A DNA stretch of 64,000 nucleotides from JBBROS01 sp963792675 (lineage in GTDB: Bacteria > Pseudomonadota > Alphaproteobacteria > Acetobacterales > Acetobacteraceae), in assembly GCA_963792675.1 (NCBI GenBank), contig CAWBWT010000002.1, positions 2,480,001 through 2,544,000 on the forward strand, read 5' to 3'. The position numbers and the translations under genes are program-made. Positions within the stretch are counted from its first letter, which is position 1. Every line of letters begins with the position of its first letter. This document shows positions 28,340 through 36,838 of this stretch, piece by piece. The notes below the pieces were generated by a model, which searched no databases, was not told the DNA's origin, and saw nothing but the letters and a program-made list of their open reading frames with translations.

Positions 28340-30606
28340 GTCTCGAGCTGCTTGCCGATCGGCAGCGTGCGGATCCGCTTGCCGGTCGCGGCGAAGATGG
28401 CGTTGCACAGGGCCGGTGCGAACGGCGGCACCCCCGGTTCACCGACGCCGCCGGGCGCCACCTCGGTGTTGGTCGGCGTGATCCAGACGTTGGTGACGAT
28501 CGGCGCCTCGTCGATCCGCGCCACCGGGTAGTCGTCGAAATTCCCTTGCTCCACCCGGCCGTCCTTGAAGGTGATGGCGCCGTGCTTGGCGACGCTCAGC
28601 CCCATGATCGCAGCCCCCTCCATCTGCGACGCGATCCGCTCCGGGTTCACCACCTGCCCGCAATCCACTGCCGTATCCACGCGTGGGATCGTGAGCACGC
28701 CCTTGTTGTCCACCGCCACCTCGACGATCGTCGCGATGTAGCTTGCGAAGCTGCGGTGGGCGGCGATGCCGATGCCGTGCCCCGGCGGCAGCTTGCGGCC
28801 CCACTCGCCCTTGGCGGCCACCAGCTCGACCACCCGGCGCAGCCGTCCGGCGTCGATCGGGTAGCTGCTGAACGGTTCGCCGTAGTTCCACAGGTCCTTC
28901 ACCGCGCCGTCGAGGTCAACGATTCGGGCCGGGCCGATCAGCTCCAGCAGCATGTCCTTGCCGTCGCGGCCGGTCTTGGCCGCAAGCTCGCCCACCATCG
29001 ACTGCACCGCGAACATGTGCGGGATGTTGGACACCGAGCGGAACCAGCCGATCCGCGTGTGCGCGGCCGCTTCCGGGTTCTCGGCGCGCACGTTGGGGAT
29101 GTCGAACGGCAGGTCGGCAAGTCCCATGCCGCGCTCGAACGGCATCTCGTGCACGGCACCGGCCGCGAAGGTGGAGCCGATGGTCGGCGCCACGCTGCGA
29201 TGCCGCCACGCGACCACCTTGTCCGACGCGTCCAGCCCGACCTCGATCCGCTCGGCCGAGACGGTGTGCAGGAAGTCGTGGCGCACGTCGTCCTCGCGCG
29301 TCCACTGCACCCGCACCGGCGCGCCCAACGCCTTGGACAGCAGCGCCGCCTCGAGCGCGAAGTCGCATTTCGACTTCCGTCCGAAGCCGCCGCCCAGCAA
29401 GGTGACGTGCACCGTCACGTTCTCTTCCGGGATCTCGAGCATCTTGGCCAGATCCTCGCGGGTGCCGCCCGCGCTTTGCACCGGCGCCCACACCTCGACC
29501 TTGCCGTCGGCGAACCGGGCGGTCGCAACCGGCGGCTCCATGCTGACATGCGCCAGATGCGGCAGGTAATACTCACCGATCAGCACGGTTTGCGCCGATT
29601 GCAGCGCCTCGTCGGCGTTGCCGGTGTTGCGCACCACCTCGCCGGGCTTGCGCGCCGCGTCCTCGAGCTCGGTCCGGTAGGTCACGCTGTGATAGTTGGC
29701 GTTGGCGCCGTCGTCCCACACCACCTTCAGCGCGTCGCGTCCCTTGATCGCCGCCCCGGTGTTGCGAGCAACGATCGCGACCCCGCCCAGCGGCAGGAAT
29801 TTCGACGGCCACGGCCAGCCCTGCACCGCCATCACCCGCTCGACCCCGGGGACCGCCTCGGCGTCTTTGCCGTCGAACGACACCAGCTTGCCCCCCGTCA
29901 CCGGCGGCCGGGCGATAACGGCGTATTTCATCCCCGGCAGCCGCACGTCGGCGCCATACACCGCGGCGCCGGTGGTGATGTCGTGCAGGTCGGTGATGCC
30001 GATCCGGCCCTTGCCGATGTAGCGGAAGTCCTTGGGGTCCTTGAACCGCAGCGACGCCGTCTCCGGCACCGGCTGCGTCGCGGCGTCCGCCGCAAGCTCG
30101 CCGAACCCGAGCCGCCGGCCGCTCGCGGCGTGCACCACCTCGTGGTTGCTGGCCCGGCAGTCGCCCGCGGCGACGTTCCAGCGCTTCGCCGCCGCCGTCT
30201 CGAGCATGGTGCGGGCGGCGGCGCCGACCTCGCGCATCGGCTGCAGGTAGTGCCGCGTGCTGCGCGAGCCGTCGGTGTCCTGGTTGCCGTACTTGGCCTC
30301 GTCGCCCGGCGCCTGCTGGATGCGCACCCGCGCCCAATCGGCCTCCATCTCGTCGGCGACGATCATCGGCAGGCTGGTGCGCACCCCGGTGCCCATCTCC
30401 GCCCGGTGCGCCACGATGGTGACGATCCCGTCCGGACCGATCGAAACAAAGATGCGCGGGTCGTTGACGGTGCCGTGCGGCATGGCGCCGGCGCCGGTCG
30501 CGTAGGCGGCCATGGCGCGGCGCGCGGTGATCGGGGCGGCGAGCACGAGTGCCCCGGCCGTGACGCTGCCGCGCATGGCGGCGCGGCGGGATATGTTGCG
30601 GATCAT
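28336..30606 (-). CDS. iorB: isoquinoline 1-oxidoreductase-like large subunit (Mo-cofactor binding)
   Basis: A 756-residue periplasmic molybdenum hydroxylase subunit of the xanthine dehydrogenase family. A Tat leader is visible: ISRRAAMRGSVTAGALVLAA. Next come EMGTGVRTSLPMIVADEMEA, the GFGRK cofactor loop in TLLGGGFGRKSKCDFALEA, and ALCNAIFAATGKRIRTLPI at the C-terminus, a standard ending of this family. It partners the [2Fe-2S] subunit encoded 5 bp upstream. The pair hydroxylates N-heterocycles or oxidises aldehydes; substrate unknown. The first Met of the Tat leader (30606) is used; the frame is open much further upstream without homology. Confidence 0.85.
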   Translation of the reverse strand: MIRNISRRAAMRGSVTAGALVLAAPITARRAMAAYATGAGAMPHGTVNDPRIFVSIGPDGIVTIVAHRAEMGTGVRTSLPMIVADEMEADWARVRIQQAPGDEAKYGNQDTDGSRSTRHYLQPMREVGAAARTMLETAAAKRWNVAAGDCRASNHEVVHAASGRRLGFGELAADAATQPVPETASLRFKDPKDFRYIGKGRIGITDLHDITTGAAVYGADVRLPGMKYAVIARPPVTGGKLVSFDGKDAEAVPGVERVMAVQGWPWPSKFLPLGGVAIVARNTGAAIKGRDALKVVWDDGANANYHSVTYRTELEDAARKPGEVVRNTGNADEALQSAQTVLIGEYYLPHLAHVSMEPPVATARFADGKVEVWAPVQSAGGTREDLAKMLEIPEENVTVHVTLLGGGFGRKSKCDFALEAALLSKALGAPVRVQWTREDDVRHDFLHTVSAERIEVGLDASDKVVAWRHRSVAPTIGSTFAAGAVHEMPFERGMGLADLPFDIPNVRAENPEAAAHTRIGWFRSVSNIPHMFAVQSMVGELAAKTGRDGKDMLLELIGPARIVDLDGAVKDLWNYGEPFSSYPIDAGRLRRVVELVAAKGEWGRKLPPGHGIGIAAHRSFASYIATIVEVAVDNKGVLTIPRVDTAVDCGQVVNPERIASQMEGAAIMGLSVAKHGAITFKDGRVEQGNFDDYPVARIDEAPIVTNVWITPTNTEVAPGGVGEPGVPPFAPALCNAIFAATGKRIRTLPIGKQLET

Positions 30607-30611
30607 GGCGA

Positions 30612-31064
30612 TCAGGTCCCCGTTGCCGCGAGGCGGATGGCCGCCTCGATACGCTGGTAGCAGCCGCAGCGGCAGATGTTGCCCGACATGGTGTCGCGGA
30701 TCTGCTCGGTGGACGGATGCGGGTTTTCCGTCAGCAGCGCCGCCGCCTGCATGATCTGTCCCGCCTGGCAGTAGCCGCATTGCGGCACGCCCAGCTCGCG
30801 CCAGGCTTTCTGCACCGGGTGGTCGCCGGCCGGATGCAGCCCCTCGATGGTGACGACCTCGCGTCCGTCCACGTCCGCCATCCCGGTGATGCAGGACCGC
30901 GCCGCCTGGCCGTCCACATGCACCGTGCAGGATCCGCATAGTGCCTGGCCGCAGCCGAACTTGGTCCCGGTCATCCCCGCCTCGTCGCGCAGGAACCACA
31001 GCAGCGGGAGGGAGGGATCGCCGTCCCAACTCTGTTCGGTGCCATTCACTTTCAGCTTGATCAT
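30612..31064 (-). CDS. iorA: isoquinoline 1-oxidoreductase-like [2Fe-2S] small subunit
   Basis: A 150-residue two-cluster ferredoxin-like subunit. The plant-type cluster uses Cys38, 43, 46 and 58 (FGCGQALCGSCTVHVDG ... SC). The second, all-helical cluster uses Cys96, 99, 131 and 133 (QCGYCQAGQIM and GNICRCGCYQRI). It carries electrons from the molybdopterin subunit. There is no signal peptide; such subunits cross with the Tat-exported large subunit. Coupled by 5 bp spacing to iorB. Confidence 0.9.
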   Translation of the reverse strand: MIKLKVNGTEQSWDGDPSLPLLWFLRDEAGMTGTKFGCGQALCGSCTVHVDGQAARSCITGMADVDGREVVTIEGLHPAGDHPVQKAWRELGVPQCGYCQAGQIMQAAALLTENPHPSTEQIRDTMSGNICRCGCYQRIEAAIRLAATGT

Positions 31065-31226
31065 TGGAGCCTCCCCCTGTCGCTGCCACAGCTAAGCGTA
31101 ACGGTGATGCAGGACGCAACACACCAAGCGCGGAGCCGCGCGGGATCGGTCCCTCCCGCCGCGGCCGGGCAGGGCGGACCGGCGTCCTAGGCCAGCCGCC
31201 GCGTCCTGTCGTGATGCGCCGGACGG

Positions 31227-31602
31227 TCAGCCTGCCAGCACGTTCCGCCCATACCCGATCACCCCGCCGACGATGGCGAGCAGCACGCCCAGTGCCACCA
31301 GCATCAGCCCGACGAGGAACGTCCGCACCATCCTGGTGTGCTTTGCGAGCACCAGCGAGTTCGATCGACAGCACGCGCGCCAACGACCAGACCTGTGCCC
31401 CGATGCCTGCGGTGATGGTGACGAGGCCGACCAGCTCGACCGCATCCCAATCACCGGGGTACCCGGCCCAGCGCGTCAGGAACGACAGCGAGAACCCAAG
31501 CACGACGCTGATCCCGGTGACCGTGCCGTTGCGGAAACTGGCATCCACGGTCTGTGTCGCAGCCGGGTCCGGCTGCTGCGATGCGTTCGTGACGTCGTCC
31601 AT
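31227..31602 (-). pseudogene. small two-to-three-TM protein, frame broken near 31365
   Basis: From 31602 the frame reads MDDVTNASQQPDPAATQTVD, then FRNGTVTGISVVLGFSLSFL and VELVGLVTITAGIGAQVWSL, and after VLSIE loses sense. The next frame continues as SLVLAKHTRMVRTFLVGLML and ends VIGYGRNVLAG at 31227. Together they make a coherent membrane protein of about 125 residues with three hydrophobic segments, which I recall as a conserved hypothetical family. The join needs removal of one base near 31365. Either a real null or a sequencing insertion. Confidence 0.6.
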
Positions 31603-32172
31603 GGTCGTGCGCGCCGGTCCGCTTTGGTGTGGGCAACTGACCACGGATCGACCGGCGAAGCCACGCCGTCTCGTGGCGATCGTCGGATTGACGCGGAATG
31701 AACGGCGTGGTCGCTCGGAACTATGCAGACGGAACGTGCTCAGGTTGTCGGCATGTCGGGTTACCGGCGCGAGGTTGCCACCCATGGCTTCAAACGAGAT
31801 TGTCAACTGTCTGTCCGGTGTGCGCAGCGCAACAGCGGGGATGAAGCGATTTAGCGGGTCGGGTGAATTAGCCGAGTTAGGTAGACACGGCGCAACATGT
31901 ATAGTCAGCAATCAGCGGCGTAGACCTTCTCCGTCAGGTCGGCGCGCGTCTAAACCTGACCAAACAACTTCAACTCCGATCATGGCCTGCCGGTGATATG
32001 ATCGGCAGCGGTCATCTTGGCGGATCATAAGCCCTGTAAGTCGGAAGATCTTGCGCGACCGGCCTGAACTGTTTCGTCGCTCAGATTTAGATACTACTCT
32101 TTCCAAAGACACGACGAGCGCGATGGTATATATACGTAGCATCAAGAAAAATACCCATGTGCTTTATATAAT
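31603..32172. other. gene-poor stretch entering a low-GC block
   Basis: About 570 bp without a supportable gene. Open frames here lack sensible composition or start signals. From about 31.9 kb the base composition falls clearly (TATATA, AAAAA and TTTATATAA runs near 32130-32170), marking the edge of a low-GC block. No transposase, terminal inverted repeat or tRNA-derived repeat was found. Confidence 0.5.
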
Positions 32173-32758
32173 TCAACTCCTGCATAACGCGGTATCAAAC
32201 ACTTTTGCTCGGTCGAGATCACCGGGAAAACCAAGTGCCATGCTGGGCGTGATGAGACCAGGCGGAACCTTCACCCGCGCTGTCAGCCACTCTTGAACTA
32301 ACTCTTTGCCCGCCTGCTTAGACATGAAGTAGTCGACATCAGCCTCAAGTTGCGGCGTAGGGCCAACTAGACTCATATCGCCCATAAGCACATTCAGAAG
32401 TTGGGGCACCTCATCGATGGACAGACACCAGAAATCGCCCGACAGGTGTCAACCTCGGATCAGACTTGGCCTGACCCACACGTTCAATAACCTCGTTGCC
32501 ATAAACCATTGTCCGAAACTTAAAGACGGTAAATACCCTGTTACGATAGCCACGCCTTACCTGTTTCAAGAATATAGGACCGCTGGAATCCAATTTGATT
32601 GCGACAGCAATGAGGATGAGAAGCGGGAGAAGAAATACGATCATGAAAATGGATATGGCTATGTCCAACAATCGCTTCCACCAACGTCCAATCCACCACT
32701 GTGCATTAAAGTCCTCCCGGATCACACTGGTAGTAGGGTCGACGTGAGACGTTCTCAT
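32173..32758 (-). pseudogene. bacterial sugar transferase (undecaprenyl-phosphate glycosyl-1-P transferase), frame broken
   Basis: N-terminal part: WWKRLLDIAISIFMIVFLLP is the membrane helix, then the SGPIFLKQVRRGYRNRVFTV and FKFRTM motifs and KSDPRLTPVGRFL. The frame then breaks near 32428 (one extra base) and resumes as IDEVPQLLNVLMGDMSLVGP, the catalytic hallmark. The C-terminus is atypical (PPGLITPSMALGF in place of a PGITGLWQV-like end) and short. The start at 32758 has GAGG 6 nt upstream and overlaps the upstream stop (TAATG). It would initiate polysaccharide or exopolysaccharide repeat synthesis on the lipid carrier. Probably a decayed or poorly sequenced gene of a low-GC island. Confidence 0.75.
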
Positions 32759-33069
32759 TAATGCCTCACTATGAAAAAAATGTATCGACATAGATATACA
32801 ATGTAAAAGACTGCGAGTAGGGCAATGGAGATAAGGGCCAAGATGTGGACGCACATCGTAACTGCGTCGTATGCAAGGGCTAAATCGAGGAATTCTGTTG
32901 TTGGTCTCGGAAGTTTTTGGATGGTTTGAGAAATGGCATTCACAACGATGGTTGACGCCGTGAATATCGCACTCATTCGTGCGCCAGGATAAGTTTCAGT
33001 GAAATCTCTCCGCCTCAGTCGTGATCTCTCCTCAGAGAGGGCGCGTTCCTTTACGTGGCGAAAACTCAT
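32758..33069 (-). CDS. small membrane protein of unknown function
   Basis: A 103-residue protein with a charged N-terminus (MSFRHVKERALSEERSRLRR), a weak hydrophobic segment (SAIFTASTIVVNAISQTI) and a strong C-terminal membrane segment ILALISIALLAVFYIVYLC. No family recognised. Lower GC than the surrounding genome. Its TAA overlaps the ATG of the sugar transferase gene, so the two are translationally coupled and it may be a partner in polysaccharide synthesis. Confidence 0.5.
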   Translation of the reverse strand: MSFRHVKERALSEERSRLRRRDFTETYPGARMSAIFTASTIVVNAISQTIQKLPRPTTEFLDLALAYDAVTMCVHILALISIALLAVFYIVYLCRYIFFIVRH

Positions 33070-33080
33070 ACGTCACGGTC

Positions 33081-33432
33081 TCAAGTCGCTGAACCAAACG
33101 GTTTAAGCGCTCCCGCGCCGAGTGCACTCATGATGACAAGCACTCTATCAACGGCCGACGCGGGAGTCAGGCTCAATTCGCCAACCAGATAAACGAACTC
33201 CGTGCTTGATTCTGTGCGCCACGCACCGAAAAAAGGGCAGCCTTCCGGTGGTCGAAACCCAATCACGTCCCATTCCATCTGGGGATAGTAGGAAGAAGTC
33301 GCTTAGGACCTGTTCGATACCTTGCTTCAATTTGGGTAGCTCGCTCGAATTCCAAAGTGCCGAGAAAGCTCGAATTTTCCCGCAAAAGCTTAGTTCCAAG
33401 TCCACCCCTTGCGGTTGGCCTGCTTCGTTCAT
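33081..33432 (-). pseudogene. hypothetical protein, frame broken near 33280
   Basis: From 33432 the frame reads MNEAGQPQGVDLELSFCGKI and continues to VLSDFFLLSP, then loses sense. The next frame carries QMEWDVIGFRPPEGCPFFGA, then STEFVYLVGELSLTPASAVD, to 33081. Joined, they give about 116 residues with no recognised domain. One extra base near 33282 explains the break, the same type as in its neighbours. It lies 11 bp upstream of the small membrane protein gene. Function unknown. Confidence 0.45.
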
Positions 33433-33780
33433 CGCGCTTGCAACGTCGGGCCTTGTGTGACGGTTTGCGCATTTCGCTTATGTTAGTCCCATTGACTATG
33501 AACGGCTCGGTCGAATCGAACAGCTCCGCATAGCAGAATTGCTGCTAGACACGCAACTGGATCGAGATTGGGATCATCAGTAAACGCGATATCTGACTGT
33601 GCTGATCGCGCTGGTGCAGTCCTATGACATCGCCATCGGGCTCGAGGGCATGCACAGCCAGGTAGGCGGCTCCTCGGTGATCGATGCCGGCTGGTTTTTC
33701 CGCTTGTCCTGACTGTCTGCGATTTCTGAACGGTCGAGCAATGGGGCATGCATGGCAGTGGGTTGCGAAGAGGGAAATCG
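33433..33780. other. intergenic island edge with a C-terminal gene remnant
   Basis: No intact gene. On the plus strand from 33584 an orphan C-terminal stretch is open after a stop and reads RYLTVLIALVQSYDIAIGLE, then VIDAGWFFRLS, with TGA at 33710-33712. It has normal high-GC codon use, unlike the low-GC block before it. It looks like the tail of a chromosomal gene cut at about 33.58 kb, near the tRNA-Ser gene. The rest of the interval holds nothing recognisable. Confidence 0.4.
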
Positions 33781-33867
33781 CGGATGGGGTGGGATTCGAA
33801 CCCACGGGACGCTTGCACGCCCGGCGGTTTTCAAGACCGCTGCCTTAAACCGCTCGGCCACCCATCC
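33781..33867 (-). tRNA. tRNA-Ser(UGA)
   Basis: The reverse complement folds as a class II tRNA. The acceptor stem GGATGGG pairs with CCCATCC. The D-arm is TGGCCGAGCGGTTTAAGGC, the anticodon loop CTTGAAA gives anticodon UGA, and there is a long variable arm. The T-arm GTGGG-TTCGAAT-CCCAC is perfect. The discriminator is G and CCA is not encoded. The 3' end faces the low-GC block, the usual orientation for island integration. Confidence 0.95.
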
Positions 33868-33979
33868 GGACCGCAGCCACGGTATGCGGCCCCGCAGCCG
33901 CAGGCAAGATGGCCGGGGTTCCGCGGGGCGAACACATCCGTTAAACCGGCCACGTTGGAGGATCGGACCCGCATGAACC

Positions 33980-34987
33980 ATGTGCCGTGCACGCATCACA
34001 ATCTGGGCCGCCGCCCTCATCGCATCGGCCGCGCGTCCCGGCCCGCGCCGAGCCGCCGCAGGACCCGCACGGCATCTTCACCTTCCAGGTGGAGAACGAC
34101 GCCGTCTCCACCCTGCGGGGCACCTCGGACCAGAACTACACGTCGGGCCTGCGGCTCGGCTACACGACCGGGACCGATGGCGTGCCGGAGTTCCTCGCGC
34201 GCTGCCGGCCGCGCCGTGTGGGGCGATGGCGTGCAGCGCATCAGCATCGACCTCAGCCAGTCCATCTTCACGCCGCGCAACACCCAGCTGAGCCCGCCCG
34301 AACCCGCACGATCGGCCCTATGCCGGCTATCTCACGCTCAACGGCGCGTTGATCCACGACACCGACAACCAGCGCAGCATGCTCGGCATCAGCCTCGGCG
34401 TGATCGGGCCCTCGGCGCTGGGCCGCCAGGTGCAGAACGGCTTCCACGACATCATCGGCGATACCGCGAACCGCGGCTGGCACTACCAGTTGCGGACGAG
34501 CCGGCGTTCGAGGCCTGGCGGAGAAGACCTTCCGGGTGCCGCTGACCCATGTCGGGCCGGGTCGAGATCGACACCCTGCCGGCGCTGACCGCGGGCGTCG
34601 GCACGGTGCGCGACTACGTCCAGGCCGGGGCCAGCATCCGGATCGGGCAGGGCCTCGACAGCGATTTCGGCGCGCCGCGCATCCGCCCGGGGCTCAGCGG
34701 CAGCGACGCCTACACGCCGACGCGTCCCTTCGTCTGGTATGTCTTCGCCGGCGCCGACGGCCAGGCGGATTGCCCGAGACGTGTTCCTCGACGGCAGCAC
34801 GTTCCGCAACAACAGCCCGCATGTGCACGAAGAAGCCGTTCATCGGCGAGTTCCAGGCCGGGCTGGCGCGTCATGCTGTATGGCGTCCGGCTCAGCTACA
34901 CGCAGACGTTGGCAGACGCAGTCGTTCAACGGCCAGAAGGCCGGCCTGTTCAATTTCGGTTCGTTCGCGGCATCCGTCCGCTTCTGA
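33980..34987 (+). pseudogene. LpxR-like (DUF2219) outer-membrane lipid A deacylase, many frame breaks
   Basis: Pieces in all three frames assemble into one protein. First is a signal peptide (ARITIWAAALIASAA), then PHGIFTFQVENDAVS and DQNYTSGLRLGYTTG, the LpxR-type N-terminal END...YTxGxxLGY pattern. DGVQRISIDLSQSIFTPRNT, YAGYLTLNGALIHDTDNQ, PALTAGVGTVRDYVQAGASI and a beta-barrel end with terminal aromatic (FNFGSFAASVRF) follow. At least eight frame changes in 1 kb are needed, mostly of the +1 type. Strand-long segments remain well conserved between breaks. The family removes 3'-acyloxyacyl groups from lipid A in the outer membrane. Confidence 0.7.
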
Positions 34988-35047
34988 CCGCGCTTGGCGC
35001 AGCCGGGCCGGGAACCTAAACCGCTAACCGGAGGGGCTTCCGTCCGG

Positions 35048-36129
35048 ATGCATGATCCCGACAATGTGTTCTTTGGAGCCACGGCCGTGGTGGCCGTGCC
35101 GGTGCGTGACGAGGCGGAGCGTATCGCCGACTGCCTGACTGGCGCTCGCGCGCGGCAGGATGGCCCGGCCCCCGGCGTCGTGCTGCTGGTCAACAACACC
35201 GACGATGCGACGCATGGACGGTGGTGGCCGACGCGGCGTCCGGTCTCGACGCCCGATCGTCGTGATCGAGCATCGGTTTCCGCCCGGGCAGGCATCCGCC
35301 GGCGCAGCGCGGCGGCTGGCCATGGCGCATGCCGACCGGCTGGCGCCCGTCCAGGCGTGCCGCTGCTGTGCACCGATGCGGATGGGCGCGTGGCGCCGGA
35401 CTGGTTGGAGGCAAACCTCTATTACCTCCGTCATGGTGCGGACGCGGTGTTCGGCCGCGCCATCATCGACCCGGTCGAGGCAGAGCGGATACCGCCGGCA
35501 CTGCACGAGGCGATCCGGAACGAATGCGCCTACGCCGCGGCGCTGGACGAAATCGCGCATCTGATCGACCCGGAGCCGTAGATCCCTGGCCGCGGCACAC
35601 CGAACATTCCGGGGCCAGCATCGCGGTCACGCGCGGCATATCTCCGTGCCGTCGGCGGGATCCCGGATCGAGCGCTGGGCGAGGACCGGGCCTTCGCCGG
35701 CGGCTTTGCGTCGCGCCGATGCCCGCATCCGGCATGCGCCGGATGTGCAGGTCGTCGTTTCGGGGCGCATCCTCGGCCGCGCCGAGGGCGGGATGGCGGA
35801 CACGATCCGCCGGCGGCTGGTGTCGCCGGACACGCTGCTGGACGAGGCGCTGGAGCCGGTCACGGACCGATTGGTGCGCCTGCATCGCCGCCAGCAGACC
35901 CGGCTCCGCTGTGCTGCTGCCGGGCGCCGTTCGGGCCGGCATGGGCGCGCCAGGACGCGGCATTCCCGCGGTCCGGGTCGCCGTGACCGATTTGCCAGCC
36001 GAAATGGCCGCCGCCCAGCGCGTGCTCGCCGGCCTGCGCCTGGATGTGGAGGACACGGTGCAGCGGTCCAAGCATAAGGGGCTGCACGACACAGGCGCCC
36101 CGCACTCCGCGTCCAGGAACGTCTCGTAA
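35048..36129 (+). pseudogene. family 2-type glycosyltransferase, several frame breaks
   Basis: Assembled from three frames. FGATAVVAVPVRDEAERIAD is a GT-A start, followed by VVLLVNNTDDAT. After a frame change come IVVIEHRFPPGQASAGAARR and then VPLLCTDADGRVAPDWLEAN, where TDADGRV is the DxD-type metal site. Another change gives VDPWPRHTEHSGASIAVTR, then ALRRADARIRHAPDVQVVVS and a C-terminal tail ending near 36129. At least five frame changes, one of them a deletion. It starts 60 bp after the LpxR-like gene. Probably decorates an envelope glycan; acceptor unknown. Confidence 0.7.
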
Positions 36130-36838
36130 TGTCCGTCGAAAGCGCCAGGAAATCCGGCGGCAGCTGGAAGCCGCGGGGATCATCCACGATCAGGCCAGCG
36201 TATTGCGATCGGTGGGCGGCGATGGCGAGGCGCTTGGCCGGCAGATGCGCCGCGATATCGACACGCAGGCCGCCGGGTATTGCCGGCAGCATGGTGTCGC
36301 GCGCCCAAGGTCCAGCCCCAGACCGGATAGGCCCGGTGCAGCACCCCGGTCGCCGCCGCGGCGTGCGCCGCGAGCCGATGCGCCGATAGATGGTCGCAAT
36401 GCGGATCGTGCTCCCAACTGGCCAGGATGGTGCCGATGCCGTGGCGCCGGACCAGCGCGCTGACCGACTCGCCGGCGGCCGCGAACGCCGGGCCCGTCGA
36501 GCGGGCTTCGCGTATCCGGCAGGTTCAGGAACCCGAGTGCGGTCCGCCGGCAGGCCAAGCGCCGCGCCGGCGGCTCGCGCCTCGTCGGCTCGGAGTGCGG
36601 CGAGCCGGGCCGGCGGATAGGTGAGGGAGTTGGGATGCGACCCGGCGCCGTCGGTCACGACGAGGACGAAGGGGGGCGCGCCGCGAGCGCAGCAAGCGGC
36701 GATCACGCCGCCGCAGCCGAGGCTCTCGTCGTCGGGGTGCGGCGCCAGGATCAGCAGCGGTCCGCGCACGAGCAGATCGTCCACCGGCCGGATCGGCAGA
36801 GGCCGCATCGCCGCCAACACCTCGCCCGCGGGGATCAC
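36090..36838 (-). pseudogene. PIG-L family deacetylase, several frame breaks
   Basis: The GTG at 36838 overlaps the upstream acyl-CoA dehydrogenase stop. The N-terminus carries the LmbE/PIG-L zinc motif LLILAPHPDDESLGCGGVIA. Then ADEARAAGAALGLPADRT, a second-frame TILASWEHDPHCDH-like stretch with the His metal ligands, AIAAHRSQYAGLIVDDPRGF and the typical GHYETFLD end near 36120. The exact stop cannot be fixed because of the frame breaks and the convergent glycosyltransferase. It hydrolyses N-acetyl groups of GlcNAc-type sugars. Confidence 0.7.

Noticed and set aside
31912..32145. 77-codon minus-strand frame at the island edge
   Set aside because: No Shine-Dalgarno, no domain and unconvincing composition; treated as non-coding.
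33781..33867. Search for a duplicated tRNA-Ser 3' end (att site) in the low-GC block
   Set aside because: No second copy of the T-arm/acceptor sequence was found by eye between 31 and 33.7 kb, so no attachment site is claimed.
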